From NCBI GenBank assembly GCA_052180195.1, contig CP197469.1: 64,000 nt of DNA, one strand, 5' to 3'. The position numbers were made by a program, and so were the translations under genes. Origin of the DNA: Gottfriedia sp002574545 (GTDB taxonomy: Bacteria; Bacillota; Bacilli; Bacillales; Bacillaceae_G). Shown here piece after piece: positions 7,768 through 16,771 of this stretch; position 1 is the first letter of the stretch, and every line of letters begins with the position of its first letter. The notes under the pieces were generated by a model. It was given only the letters and a program-made list of their open reading frames with translations, ran no database searches and was not told the DNA's origin.

Positions 7768-9705
7768 GTGATTTCGAAACGACAAAAAGATATCGTGATG
7801 TCTTTAAAGAAAGCAAAAGAACCTGTTACAGCCCAATGGATGGCAAAAGAACTTGGTTTTAGTGATCGAACCATTCGTAACGAGATTAAAGAGCTTCAAT
7901 CACAATGCTCTCCGTTAGGAATAACCATTGAGTCGGTTCGAGGAAAAGGATATCTATTAGCTATTAAGGATTATGAAGTGTTTGAAAAGGAGTTTAATTC
8001 TAATGAGAATGAAGTGATCGATGAAAATAAATCAGATTTTTCCGAACAGGAAAATCGGGTATTGTATATATTAAAACGATTCTTATTAGAAAAGGGTCCA
8101 ATCAAAATAGAAAACCTTGAGGGGGAGTTATTTGTTTCAAAGCCTAAGGTTCAAAATGACTTGAAAATTGTAAGAGAAATATTGGAAAGATATCAATTGA
8201 AGTTAGTTACCAGACCACATTATGGTACGCAGGTTGAAGGCGAAGAATATATGAAACGGCTATGTTTATCAAGTTTTATATTAAGCCGAAATAGCAACTT
8301 AATCATTGAAAGTAATTCTTTTCGTGTATTGGACGAAAACCTATTTGAAAAGATAAAACAATTCATCGTAAAAAAGGTGAATGAATACAAAATTGAGATA
8401 TCTGACATTGCACTAGAAAATTTGGCGTCTCATATTACGATTGGATGTAAGCGAATTGAAGAAGGTTTTGTCATTGAGAACATTGAACACGATTTAACAG
8501 GAAAATATCCATTAGAAAAAATTGTTGCCAATGAAATTGTAAAAGAAGTTGAGGAGTTTACGGGGTTTCAATTTCCGCAATCTGAAATTAATTATATTAT
8601 TGTCCATTTGTTGGGGACAAAATTAATTCACAAGAATACATTGAAAGAGTTTAGCCAATTTGATGAATTAGATAATATAATTCAGTGCATGCTGAAAAGA
8701 TTGAAAAATGAATTAAATTGGGATTTTTATGATGATGAAGAGTTCATTCAATCGATGACTTTACATATACGGCCAGCAATGAACCGTTTGCGTTATAACT
8801 TGAACATTCGGAATCCATTATTGAGCGAAATTAAAAGGAAATATCCAAGCGCCTTTGAAGGGGCTGCTATTGCCAGCAGATGCATTGAGGATTACTTGGC
8901 GATTGAGGTAGAAGAAAACGAGATTGCTTATATTGCAATGCATATAGGTGTAGCATTAGAAAAAATGAAGACAAGACAGAAAAGGCCAAAACGGGTAATT
9001 GTTGTATGTGCTTCCGGAGTTGGAAGTGCAAAACTATTGTATTATCGTTTGCAAAATGTGTTTAAAGATGAAATCGATATTGTAGCTTCTACCAATTATT
9101 ATCAATTAAGAGAATACGACCTTTCCTCTATTGATTTTATTATTAGTACCATTCCAATAAAAGAAGATATAGCCGTTCCAGTACAAGTGGTCAACACATT
9201 TTTAGGAGAAGAAGATATTGAAAAGATCCGAGATGATTTATTAAATGGTAAAAAGAATGGGGAAAAAAGTTATTTAGATGAATCAAGAGTTTTTATTCAT
9301 AAAGACTTTCAGGATAAGGAAAGTGTTATCCGATTTTTATGTGAAGAATTATACAAACAAAAACTTGTATCCAAAGATTACATAAATTCGGTGTTGGAAA
9401 GGGAGTCGCTCGCTCCAACGAGCTTTGGGAATCTTGTAGCCATCCCTCATGCACTAACTCCTGAAACAGAGGACGCATTTTGGACTATATGCACGTTAAG
9501 AAAGCCAATCGAATGGACTGATAAACAAATGGTTCAATTTATCTGTTTGTTAAATGTAAGAAAAGAACCTAATGAGGATGATCTGGAAGGCATGTATAAA
9601 AGGCTCTTGGCATTAATTGAAAACAGTGCAACAGTCAATAAAGTAATAAAGAGTAAGTCTGCTGAAGAAATTATAAGGATTTTAAATGATACTAAATTGG
9701 TTTGA
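7768..9705 (+). CDS. licR: LicR-type PTS-regulated transcriptional activator
   Basis: A 645-residue multidomain regulator. In order: an N-terminal winged helix (HTH_11, residues ~5-60), a second Mga/HTH domain (~85-150), two PTS regulation domains (~185-400), an EIIB-like domain with VVCASGVGSAKLL (~410-500), and an EIIA (fructose/mannitol type) domain with SFGNLVAIPHAL holding the active His (~500-640). This is the architecture of LicR/CelR, an activator of oligo-beta-glucoside PTS genes controlled by phosphorylation. The start is GTG with AAGGAGGAT seven bases upstream. The PTS genes follow directly. Confidence 0.9.
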   Translation: MISKRQKDIVMSLKKAKEPVTAQWMAKELGFSDRTIRNEIKELQSQCSPLGITIESVRGKGYLLAIKDYEVFEKEFNSNENEVIDENKSDFSEQENRVLYILKRFLLEKGPIKIENLEGELFVSKPKVQNDLKIVREILERYQLKLVTRPHYGTQVEGEEYMKRLCLSSFILSRNSNLIIESNSFRVLDENLFEKIKQFIVKKVNEYKIEISDIALENLASHITIGCKRIEEGFVIENIEHDLTGKYPLEKIVANEIVKEVEEFTGFQFPQSEINYIIVHLLGTKLIHKNTLKEFSQFDELDNIIQCMLKRLKNELNWDFYDDEEFIQSMTLHIRPAMNRLRYNLNIRNPLLSEIKRKYPSAFEGAAIASRCIEDYLAIEVEENEIAYIAMHIGVALEKMKTRQKRPKRVIVVCASGVGSAKLLYYRLQNVFKDEIDIVASTNYYQLREYDLSSIDFIISTIPIKEDIAVPVQVVNTFLGEEDIEKIRDDLLNGKKNGEKSYLDESRVFIHKDFQDKESVIRFLCEELYKQKLVSKDYINSVLERESLAPTSFGNLVAIPHALTPETEDAFWTICTLRKPIEWTDKQMVQFICLLNVRKEPNEDDLEGMYKRLLALIENSATVNKVIKSKSAEEIIRILNDTKLV

Positions 9706-9719
9706 ATAGAAAAAAATGA

Positions 9720-9751
9720 GGGTATTCCCAAAATTTAGGGATACCCTTTTT
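9720..9751 (+). terminator. terminator after licR
   Basis: Stem GGGTATTCCC / GGGATACCC with one bulged T and an 8-base loop, followed by TTTTT. It separates the regulator transcript from the PTS operon. Confidence 0.8.
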
Positions 9752-9785
9752 AGGCTATCAGCATGTTTTTTGAGGATAATTTGAT

Positions 9786-9809
9786 TTTTTCCGTTACGTA
9801 ACGGAAAAA
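9786..9809. promoter_or_regulatory. 24-bp perfect palindrome, candidate LicR operator
   Basis: The half-site TTTTTCCGTTAC is followed immediately by its exact complement. It lies between the licR terminator and the EIIB gene, just upstream of a cre-like site, where an activator of the PTS operon would bind. Assignment to the LicR-like protein is inferred from position. Confidence 0.6.
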
Positions 9810-9822
9810 TCGTTTCTGTAAA

Positions 9823-9836
9823 ATAAAACGCTTTCA
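9823..9836 (-). promoter_or_regulatory. cre-like catabolite repression site
   Basis: Read on the minus strand, TGAAAGCGTTTTAT matches 12 of 14 positions of the CcpA consensus TGWAANCGNTNWCA. Catabolite repression of oligo-beta-glucoside PTS operons is established in Bacillus subtilis. Confidence 0.5.
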
Positions 9837-9960
9837 AAATAAACTGTAAATGTAAGGTGATTAGAGTACTTTTAAAACATTTGCCAAATTAGACTGTAAG
9901 ATTAATTGGCTAATTGTTTTTTCAAAAATATTATTGTGGATCAATAGGAGGAATAAACAG

Positions 9961-10269
9961 ATGAATATTTTATTATGTTGTGCAGCAGGAATGAGTACAA
10001 GTTTGCTAGTGACTAAGATGGAAAAAGCAGCTGAAGAAAAAGGTTTAGAAGGAAAAATTTGGGCAGTTCCAGCTAATCAAGTCAATCATCACATTGACAA
10101 TGCCGATGTCCTACTTTTAGGACCACAAGTAAGATACTTGCTTCCTAAATTAAAAGTGTTAGGTGAAGAAAAAGGCATTCCAGTGGATGCAATTAATCAA
10201 GTTCATTACGGAGTGTGTGATGGAGAGGAAGTTCTAAAAGCAGCTATAAATTTAGTAAACAATAAATAG
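9961..10269 (+). CDS. licB: PTS cellobiose/lichenan EIIB component
   Basis: A 102-residue PTS_IIB (lactose/cellobiose family) phosphocarrier. The phosphorylated Cys lies in the N-terminal loop ILLCCAAGMSTSLL. The ATG at 9961 is chosen because AGGAGG sits eight bases upstream; the frame could extend to a TTG at 9934, but that would place the ribosome site inside the gene. It passes phosphate from EIIA to the sugar bound at EIIC, which is encoded 22 bases downstream. Confidence 0.9.
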   Translation: MNILLCCAAGMSTSLLVTKMEKAAEEKGLEGKIWAVPANQVNHHIDNADVLLLGPQVRYLLPKLKVLGEEKGIPVDAINQVHYGVCDGEEVLKAAINLVNNK

Positions 10270-10291
10270 TAAAAAAAGGAGGAAATAGTAG

Positions 10292-11635
10292 ATGAGTAAA
10301 TTCAATACCATACTAGAAGAGAAAATCATGCCTATTGCAGCAAAGATCGGAGCACAAAGGCACCTAATGGCTCTTCGGGATGGTCTAATTGCGACAATGC
10401 CATTCATTGTCATTGGTTCATTATTCTTGATCTTGGCTAACTTACCAATTCCAGGTTATGCTGATTGGATGTCTTCAATTTTTGGTCCAAACTGGGCGGC
10501 TAAATTAAGTTATCCAGTAGATGCTACTTTCAATATCATGTCACTAATTGCAGCATTTGCGGTGGCATATAGGTTAGCAGAAAGCTATAAGCTTGATGCG
10601 ATGAGCGCGGGTACTATTTCAGTTGCTGCTTTTCTTTTAACAACACCATTTAGTTTCTTATTTACTCCAGCTGGAACTGATGCGGGAGTTTTGGTAACTG
10701 GAGCAATTTCAAAATCTTTCTTAAGTAGTAAAGGTTTGTTTGTTGCGTTACTATTTGCAATTTTATCAACAGAAATATATCGATGGTTCGTCAAAAAGGA
10801 TATTGTGATTAAAATGCCAGCAGGTGTCCCTCCAAGTGTTGGTAAATCGTTTGCAGCTTTAATACCAGGATTTATTGTTCTTCTTGTAGTTTGGGTAATA
10901 CGTTTACTTGTTGAGTTGACTCCTTATGAAAGTATCAACGGTTTAGTTACGACCCTTTTAGGTGACCCGCTTAAATTGGTAGGTCTTACACTAGGAGGAT
11001 CCATTGTTGCTGAATTATTCGTAACTTTACTATGGGCTACTGGATTACATGGTACAAATATCGTTAAAAGTGTAATGGAACCAATTTGGTTTGGTGCTAT
11101 GGGTGACAATATGACAGCATACCAGGCTGGTCAAACTCTACCACACATTGTTACACAACAATTCTGGGATAACTTCGTCCACATCGGTGGAACGGGTGTA
11201 ACATTTGGTTTAGTTCTTTCAATGGTATTGTTTGCTAAATCACAACAAATGAAAAGTCTTGGTCGTTTAGCACTTGCCCCTGGTATCTTTAATATTAACG
11301 AGCCACTAATCTTTGGTTTGCCAATCGTGTTAAATCCGATCATGATTATCCCATTCGTCCTTACTTCAATCGTTACCGTTATTGTAACTTTTGTTGGTAT
11401 GGATTTAGGATTGGTCGCAAAACCTACAGGAATTGCAGTACCTTGGACAATGCCGCCAATTATTTCAGGATATCTTGCTTCTGGCGGTCATATTTCAGGA
11501 GCAATCATGAATTTAGTTAATATTGTTATTTCATTCGTAATTTATACTCCATTCTTCAGAATATATGATAAAGCGAAGAAGAGAGAAGAAGATGCGATGA
11601 ATGCGGGAAAAAAGAAAAATATAATCGCGTCATAA
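10292..11635 (+). CDS. licC: PTS cellobiose/lichenan EIIC permease
   Basis: A 447-residue integral membrane PTS_EIIC protein of the lactose/cellobiose family with about ten hydrophobic segments, a conserved NINEPLIFGLP loop (residues ~330) and WATGLHGTNI (~250), both characteristic of this family's sugar-binding core. AAAAGGAGG precedes the ATG. Together with EIIB upstream and EIIA downstream it forms a complete split PTS for beta-linked oligosaccharides such as cellobiose or lichenan fragments. Confidence 0.9.
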   Translation: MSKFNTILEEKIMPIAAKIGAQRHLMALRDGLIATMPFIVIGSLFLILANLPIPGYADWMSSIFGPNWAAKLSYPVDATFNIMSLIAAFAVAYRLAESYKLDAMSAGTISVAAFLLTTPFSFLFTPAGTDAGVLVTGAISKSFLSSKGLFVALLFAILSTEIYRWFVKKDIVIKMPAGVPPSVGKSFAALIPGFIVLLVVWVIRLLVELTPYESINGLVTTLLGDPLKLVGLTLGGSIVAELFVTLLWATGLHGTNIVKSVMEPIWFGAMGDNMTAYQAGQTLPHIVTQQFWDNFVHIGGTGVTFGLVLSMVLFAKSQQMKSLGRLALAPGIFNINEPLIFGLPIVLNPIMIIPFVLTSIVTVIVTFVGMDLGLVAKPTGIAVPWTMPPIISGYLASGGHISGAIMNLVNIVISFVIYTPFFRIYDKAKKREEDAMNAGKKKNIIAS

Positions 11636-11779
11636 ACTGAGCTGGGCATTAGTTTGACTAAAGCCTCTCTCTTACAAATAATGTGACAATAAAGATCAAT
11701 CGTTTGCTAATGGAATTGGAAAAATGATCTTTGATAAGATGTTTAAAAACTTCTGGATTACGATTCAGAATTGGACGGA

Positions 11780-11797
11780 GAAGGGAATGTTCCCTTC
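11780..11797 (+). other. short dyad before EIIA gene
   Basis: GAAGGGAA-TG-TTCCCTTC forms a compact hairpin about 30 bases upstream of the EIIA start, in a 190-base gap that is large for this operon. It may stabilise or process the mRNA. The same gap holds a 25-codon ORF at 11724 without a ribosome site. Confidence 0.35.
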
Positions 11798-11826
11798 CTA
11801 GTAAATCATTTGAAAGGCTGTTAATC

Positions 11827-12147
11827 ATGACTAAAGAAGAACTTTACAATCTTGCATTTCAATTAATACTACATTCAGGTAATGCAAAAAGCTTGGCGAT
11901 GGAAGCGATGCAGAAAGCGAAAGAAGGCAATTTTGATGAAGCAGAAGAAAAACTAACCGAAGCAGATTCTGCCTTTAATGAAGCACATCATGTTCAAACT
12001 GACTTAATCCAAAGGGAAGCTGGTGGAGAAAACGTCAATTTTCCCCTTATTATGGTTCATGCACAAGACCATTTGATGAACTCAATGACTCTTAAAGATA
12101 TGGCTAGAGAAATTATTGAGTTACATAAACTGATCAAAAAGGCATAA
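11827..12147 (+). CDS. licA: PTS cellobiose/lichenan EIIA component
   Basis: A 106-residue all-helical PTS_IIA of the lactose/cellobiose family; the phosphorylated His is in MVHAQDHLM near residue 77. I place the start at the ATG at 11827 (MTKEELYNL), the usual family N-terminus, with GAAAGG upstream; an earlier in-frame ATG at 11731 would add 32 non-family residues. It receives phosphate from HPr and passes it to EIIB. Confidence 0.9.
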   Translation: MTKEELYNLAFQLILHSGNAKSLAMEAMQKAKEGNFDEAEEKLTEADSAFNEAHHVQTDLIQREAGGENVNFPLIMVHAQDHLMNSMTLKDMAREIIELHKLIKKA

Positions 12148-12169
12148 AACAAAACGCTCCTCTAGAATT

Positions 12170-12194
12170 GCCCAACTATTTTTGGGCTTTTTTT
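12170..12194 (+). terminator. terminator after licA
   Basis: Stem GCCCAA / TTGGGC with a six-base loop and a T7 tail. The phospho-glucosidase gene downstream is therefore partly or wholly a separate transcript. Confidence 0.75.
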
Positions 12195-12323
12195 ATTAAA
12201 AATAAATTTCGCATAATAGTTCTTGTAATGATATTAAGGTGAGAAATACGTATTTAAAGAAAAATAAAGTGTGTAGATTATACTAATTAATCCGATTTGC
12301 CTATAGGAAGGAAATGAATTTTA

Positions 12324-13817
12324 ATGAAAAAAACATTCCCAGAAAATTTTTTATGGGGTGGAGCCACTGCTGCAAACCAATATGAAGGTGGATACAATGA
12401 AGGCGGGAGAGGGCTTGCAACAAGCGACTTCATAACAAATGGTTCGGCAGACCGCCCAAGAAAAATTACAATCAAGTTAAAAGATGGAACAAAAACAATG
12501 GTAAACAGACGTCCTACTGGGGACCCCAAAATTGATACTATACCAGAAGGCGCAACAGGCTATATTGATGAAAATGTTTATTATCCAGGCCATAAAGCAG
12601 TTGATTTTTACCGCCATTACAAAGAAGATATTGGCCTTTTTGGAGAAATGGGTTTTAAGTGTTTCCGGTTATCTCTTAGTTGGTCCCGTATTTTCCCAAA
12701 AGGTGGTATTGAAGGGGAACAACCGAATGAGGAAGGATTAAAATTTTACGAGGATGTTTTTAAAGAGTGCAAAAAATATAATATCGAACCATTAGTCACG
12801 CTATATCATTTTGAAACTCCTGCTTATTTGGCTCATCATTTTAATGGTTGGAGCGATCGTCAGACGATAGATTGTTTTTTACGTATGTGCAAAGAAGTGT
12901 TTACTAGATATAAAGATTTAGTTAAATATTGGATTACCATTAATGAAATTAATGTATTAAATGGATATGCCTTTATGGGAACGAGGGAAGCTACCGCGCA
13001 AGCGCGCTATCAAGCTAAGCATCATATGTTTGTTGCGAGTGCTCTTGCCAATAAACTTTGTCACGAGATTATTCCAGATGCAAAGATTGGCTGTATGATT
13101 GCATTAAGCTGCATTTATCCGAAAGATTGTAAGCCAGAAAATGTTTTTGGAGCGTTGGATTATCGAAGAGGAGCTTTGATCTATTCTGATATTATGATGA
13201 GGGGATATTATCCATCATACGCTGACCACTTTTTTGAAAAATTGGGAGTAACCATAAAAAAAGAACCAGAGGATGACAAAATAATTAAAGCGTACCCTTC
13301 AGATTTTCTATCATTTAGTTTTTACCGAAGTAGTGTATACCATACTGAAATCGTACAGAATACCGATACTGGTGGACAAATGGGGGATGTAAATCCTTAC
13401 CTAGAAAATACGGAGTGGGGCTGGGCAATTGACCCCGTTGGTTTAAGATACACCTTATCTGAACTTTATGACCGATACCAAAAACCACTCTTTATCGTTG
13501 AAAACGGAATAGGAACCATGGATAAACCAAATGAAAATGGATATGTGGAGGATGATTATCGCATCCGATATTTCCGAGATCATATAGCAGAAATGAAAAA
13601 GGCAGTTACCCTAGACGGTGTCGATTTAATAGGCTATACACCATGGGGTTGCATTGATTTAGTTTCAGCAGGAACTGGAGAGATGAAAAAACGGTATGGT
13701 TTTATTTATGTAGATATGGACGACGAAGGAAATGGAACATTAAAAAGAACAAAGAAAAAATCTTTTGATTGGTACAAGAAAGTCATAGCAACTAATGGAG
13801 AAGACCTTAGTTTTTAG
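12324..13817 (+). CDS. 6-phospho-beta-glucosidase, GH1
   Basis: A 497-residue glycoside hydrolase family 1 enzyme that splits phosphorylated cellobiose-type disaccharides entering through the PTS. The acid/base Glu is at ~208 in WITINEIN and the nucleophile Glu at ~393 in LFIVENGIG. It also has the FLWGGATAANQYEG N-terminus and a C-terminal GYTPWGCIDLVS motif of phospho-glucosidases. Classic licH is a GH4 enzyme, so this is a GH1 substitute. AAGGAAA precedes the ATG. The stop codon is immediately followed by a spoVR relic. Confidence 0.9.
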   Translation: MKKTFPENFLWGGATAANQYEGGYNEGGRGLATSDFITNGSADRPRKITIKLKDGTKTMVNRRPTGDPKIDTIPEGATGYIDENVYYPGHKAVDFYRHYKEDIGLFGEMGFKCFRLSLSWSRIFPKGGIEGEQPNEEGLKFYEDVFKECKKYNIEPLVTLYHFETPAYLAHHFNGWSDRQTIDCFLRMCKEVFTRYKDLVKYWITINEINVLNGYAFMGTREATAQARYQAKHHMFVASALANKLCHEIIPDAKIGCMIALSCIYPKDCKPENVFGALDYRRGALIYSDIMMRGYYPSYADHFFEKLGVTIKKEPEDDKIIKAYPSDFLSFSFYRSSVYHTEIVQNTDTGGQMGDVNPYLENTEWGWAIDPVGLRYTLSELYDRYQKPLFIVENGIGTMDKPNENGYVEDDYRIRYFRDHIAEMKKAVTLDGVDLIGYTPWGCIDLVSAGTGEMKKRYGFIYVDMDDEGNGTLKRTKKKSFDWYKKVIATNGEDLSF

Positions 13818-13819
13818 AT

Positions 13820-13992
13820 TGAGAGGTAGTCGTTAAACCTGTCAGCGGTCGAGAAATAATGCTTGAAGTAAGAGAGAGTCTAATTGTTCAATTATACGAA
13901 ACTACTTAACGAAAGATCCTGACATGCGAGAAGCAATGTATCTATTTCAAAAGACCAATTTTAGGAATAAAAAACATTAGAAGTATATTTAG
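13820..13992 (+). pseudogene. spoVR: spoVR 3' fragment, relic C
   Basis: Begins two bases after the GH1 stop with sequence matching relic A (VKPVSGREIMLEVRE), continues after a one-base loss as SNCSIIRNYLTKDPDMREAMYLFQK, then jumps to the SpoVR tail H.KYI with an internal TAG. It is about 170 bases long and non-functional. Confidence 0.8.
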
Positions 13993-13993
13993 G

Positions 13994-14017
13994 ACCACAT
14001 CATATAGGTGGTTCTTT
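13994..14017 (+). terminator. terminator of spoVR relic C
   Basis: Stem ACCAC / GTGGT followed by TTCTTTT. It is similar in sequence and position to the hairpin after relic B, and it now probably ends the GH1 transcript. The region from here to 14366 holds no gene; a half-copy of the ArsR-like dyad (TTCAAATATTCA) lies at 14215. Confidence 0.5.
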
Positions 14018-14366
14018 TGAGGTTTTAAGTTATTACTTTCCCTGAGAAAAATTAGATAGGGCGATCTGAACATTTTTTTAGCGGAAAAATGGACAATAGG
14101 TTATTGCATATAAATCATAGCTTTTATACAAGTAGTCAAATCTGCAACAATAATACCTTTTCCAATGTGGTTAAATTGAGCAATGTTAATTTTTTCAATT
14201 TCAAAAAAAAGTATATTCAAATATTCAAATTTACACAAATAAATGTTGCCAGGTTGTTTAAACTATGACAGTATAATGGGTGAAGAATTTCTTTTAAAGT
14301 TTGTAAAAGAGAAAAATTCTTATCAAAAACATAGATTCAATGCAATATCTAAGGAGGAAATAAAGT

Positions 14367-14705
14367 ATGACTGATCTACCAAATTGTCCAAAATGTAATT
14401 CAGAATATACTTATCATGATGGTAATTTATTTGTTTGTCCTGAATGTGGCTATGAATGGACACAGGATAAAGAAGCTGAAATGGAAGATAAGAAAGTTGT
14501 AAAAGATGCGAATGGAAACATTCTAAATGATGGTGATTCAGTGACTGTCATCAAAGATCTTAAAGTAAAAGGATCTTCTCTTGTTGTTAAAATTGGTACA
14601 AAAGTAAAAAGTATCCGTCTTGTTGAAGGCGATCACGATATAGATTGCAAAATTGAAGGATTTGGAGCAATGAAATTAAAATCTGAATTTGTAAAAAAAA
14701 TATAG
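14367..14705 (+). CDS. PhnA/YjdM-family zinc-ribbon protein
   Basis: A 112-residue protein with an N-terminal zinc ribbon (CPKC ... CPEC, residues ~7-30) and the PhnA C-terminal beta domain (VKDANGNILNDGDSVTVIKDLKVKG). The family was named for proximity to phosphonate genes in E. coli, but a catabolic function is not established and phosphonate genes are absent here. AAGGAGGAAA lies before the ATG, and a terminator follows, so it is probably monocistronic. Confidence 0.9.
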   Translation: MTDLPNCPKCNSEYTYHDGNLFVCPECGYEWTQDKEAEMEDKKVVKDANGNILNDGDSVTVIKDLKVKGSSLVVKIGTKVKSIRLVEGDHDIDCKIEGFGAMKLKSEFVKKI

Positions 14706-14728
14706 ATTTATTCCAATCACGATTGTAG

Positions 14729-14759
14729 AGGACCTTTTTTCGAAGAGGTTCTTTTTTTT
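14729..14759 (+). terminator. terminator after phnA-like gene
   Basis: A six-bp stem AGGACC / GGTTCT (one wobble) with a long loop and T8 tail. Confidence 0.65.
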
Positions 14760-14853
14760 GTTCGTTTTGTAGCATTGGAAATTGGGAAATAGTTACAATG
14801 CCTAATTAAAAAGTTTTATTTGACGAGAAAGAGAACTGTTATTATGATTATAT

Positions 14854-14879
14854 TGAATATTTGTATATTCAAATAATCA
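14854..14879. promoter_or_regulatory. 12-2-12 dyad, candidate ArsR operator
   Basis: TGAATATTTGTA-TA-TTCAAATAATCA: the two 12-base arms match at 10 of 12 positions, the classic ArsR/SmtB operator layout. It lies about 24 bases before the SulP start codon, so the ArsR protein encoded after SulP probably binds here. This is inferred from form and position. Confidence 0.6.
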
Positions 14880-14902
14880 AATATACTAGAAGGTGCGAAA
14901 AA

Positions 14903-16669
14903 GTGAAGTGGAGAGGGAGATTTGAAAATTATAATAGAGTATCTTTTAGAAAGGATTTAATTTCAGGAATAATCGTAGGAATTATTGCAATTCCTTTAGG
15001 AATGGCATTTGCGATTAGTTCAGGAGTAAAACCAGAATACGGTATTTATACAACGATTATTGCAGGGATATTAATCTCTATTTTCGGAGGATCAAAGTTT
15101 CAAATAGGAGGCCCAACAGGTGCATTTATACCTATACTTTTATCAATTGTAATTCATTATGGTTATGAAAATTTACTTATTGCAGGCTTTTTAGCAGGTG
15201 TAATTCTCACATTAATGGGGATCTTCAAATTGGGTTTTTTAATACAATTTATACCTCGTCCTGTTACGATTGGATTTACAGCAGGGATTGCAGTTATTAT
15301 CTTTACTGGACAAATTGGTAATTTTTTAGGACTTCAAAATATTACCAAGCATGATGATTTCATCTCAAATATGAGAGAAATTGGACTGCATATTTCTACA
15401 ACAAATACTTACAGTGTCATAACGGCGATCATCTGTTTAATTTCAGTTATTATCGTTAGTAAACTATTTCCAAAAGTCCCTGGAGCATTAATTGGTCTGG
15501 TTTTATCTAGTTTAATTGCTTATTTCTTATTTAAAGGGGAAGTACCAACAATTAAGTCCACATTTGGCGCTATTCCAAGTAGGTTGCCAGCATTTCAGTT
15601 ATTAGAGCTGAATTTTGAAAAAATCCATACACTTATTGGGCCAGCGTTTGTCATTGCGATGCTTGGTGGGATTGAATCACTATTGTCTGCAGTAGTTGCC
15701 GATAGTATGTCAGGAAGTAGACACAATAGTAATAAAGAGTTAATGGGACAGGGGATTGCTAATATGGTTATTCCTTTTTTCGGAGGAATTCCCGCTACGG
15801 GTGCAATAGCTAGGACTGCTACTAATATAAAGAGTGGAGCTATTTCACCTATCTCGGGAATAATCCATGGTGTAATCGTCTTAATGATTTTATTAATGTT
15901 TGCACCATTAGCATCACAAATTCCTTTAGCAAGTATGGCCCCAATTTTAATGCTTGTAGCATGGAACATGAGTGAAAGAAATGAGTTTATTCATATTTTA
16001 AAAACGAAATCCAGTGACTCGATTATTTTAATCTTAACTTTTTTACTAACTGTTTTTCTAAATTTAACAACGGCTGTTGAGGTTGGCCTAATCGTTGCAG
16101 TTATTTTATTTGTCAAAAGAATGTCAGAACTTCATATCGTTAGAAAAGTATTACCTGATCGTACCCGTCAAAATCAAAAATTGATGCCAAATATGGTTAA
16201 TGATGATCACGATTGTCCTCAAATTAGTATTGTCACAATTGAAGGGTCAATTTTCTTTGGAACTGCTAATCTATTTGAAAAAACAATTTTAAAGTTATCA
16301 GATAACAAACCAAAGTTTTTAATTTTAAGATTTGGTAAGGTTCCCTTTATTGATACAACAGGTGAAGCTAAGTTAGCCAATATCGTAAATTATCTCAGGG
16401 ACAATGGCATTTTTGTGTTACTAACTGGTCTTCAAACTCAACCAAAAGAGTTACTAATTCGTACAAAACTGTATGATACGATTGGTAAACAAAATATTTT
16501 TGAACATTCAGGTGAGGCCATTTCATATGCATTATTAAATATAAATTATTATAAGTGTTTAGGCTGTAAGCATTTTGCGTTTTTAGAGTGTTCCAGCTTA
16601 TCTAGTCCAAATCTAAAAGAGCAAAAAAATGAAGTAGTAGATCTAAATAGAACAAACTCTTTTGAGTAA
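14903..16669 (+). CDS. SulP-family anion transporter with STAS domain
   Basis: A 588-residue SLC26/SulP permease. The start is GTG at 14903, seven bases after GAAGGTG. Membrane core of about 12 helices (residues ~20-410) with SulP motifs GMAFAISSGVKPEYGIYT and GPTGAFIP; cytoplasmic STAS domain (~440-550) with PFIDTTGEAKLANI. After the STAS comes an extra ~40-residue tail with KCLGCKHFAFLEC, a possible metal or redox site. Substrates of the family include sulfate, bicarbonate and dicarboxylates. An ArsR-type operator overlaps its leader and an ArsR gene follows, so it is probably inducible. Confidence 0.85.
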   Translation: MKWRGRFENYNRVSFRKDLISGIIVGIIAIPLGMAFAISSGVKPEYGIYTTIIAGILISIFGGSKFQIGGPTGAFIPILLSIVIHYGYENLLIAGFLAGVILTLMGIFKLGFLIQFIPRPVTIGFTAGIAVIIFTGQIGNFLGLQNITKHDDFISNMREIGLHISTTNTYSVITAIICLISVIIVSKLFPKVPGALIGLVLSSLIAYFLFKGEVPTIKSTFGAIPSRLPAFQLLELNFEKIHTLIGPAFVIAMLGGIESLLSAVVADSMSGSRHNSNKELMGQGIANMVIPFFGGIPATGAIARTATNIKSGAISPISGIIHGVIVLMILLMFAPLASQIPLASMAPILMLVAWNMSERNEFIHILKTKSSDSIILILTFLLTVFLNLTTAVEVGLIVAVILFVKRMSELHIVRKVLPDRTRQNQKLMPNMVNDDHDCPQISIVTIEGSIFFGTANLFEKTILKLSDNKPKFLILRFGKVPFIDTTGEAKLANIVNYLRDNGIFVLLTGLQTQPKELLIRTKLYDTIGKQNIFEHSGEAISYALLNINYYKCLGCKHFAFLECSSLSSPNLKEQKNEVVDLNRTNSFE

Positions 16670-16771
16670 TTATCATAAATTTTAAAAAAACACTCTTTAT
16701 AGGTATAATTAAAATGATAAATAGTTTGAAATTAGGATATGGACCAAATAGATAAGTTTGGAGGAACACAA

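Noticed and set aside
11724..11801. 25-codon ORF (MIFDKMFKNFW...) between the EIIC and EIIA genes
   Set aside because: No ribosome site and no family resemblance; more likely chance coding in a spacer with a hairpin.
14367..14705. Phosphonate utilisation operon because of the PhnA-like protein
   Set aside because: No other phn genes are present and the gene is flanked by terminators.
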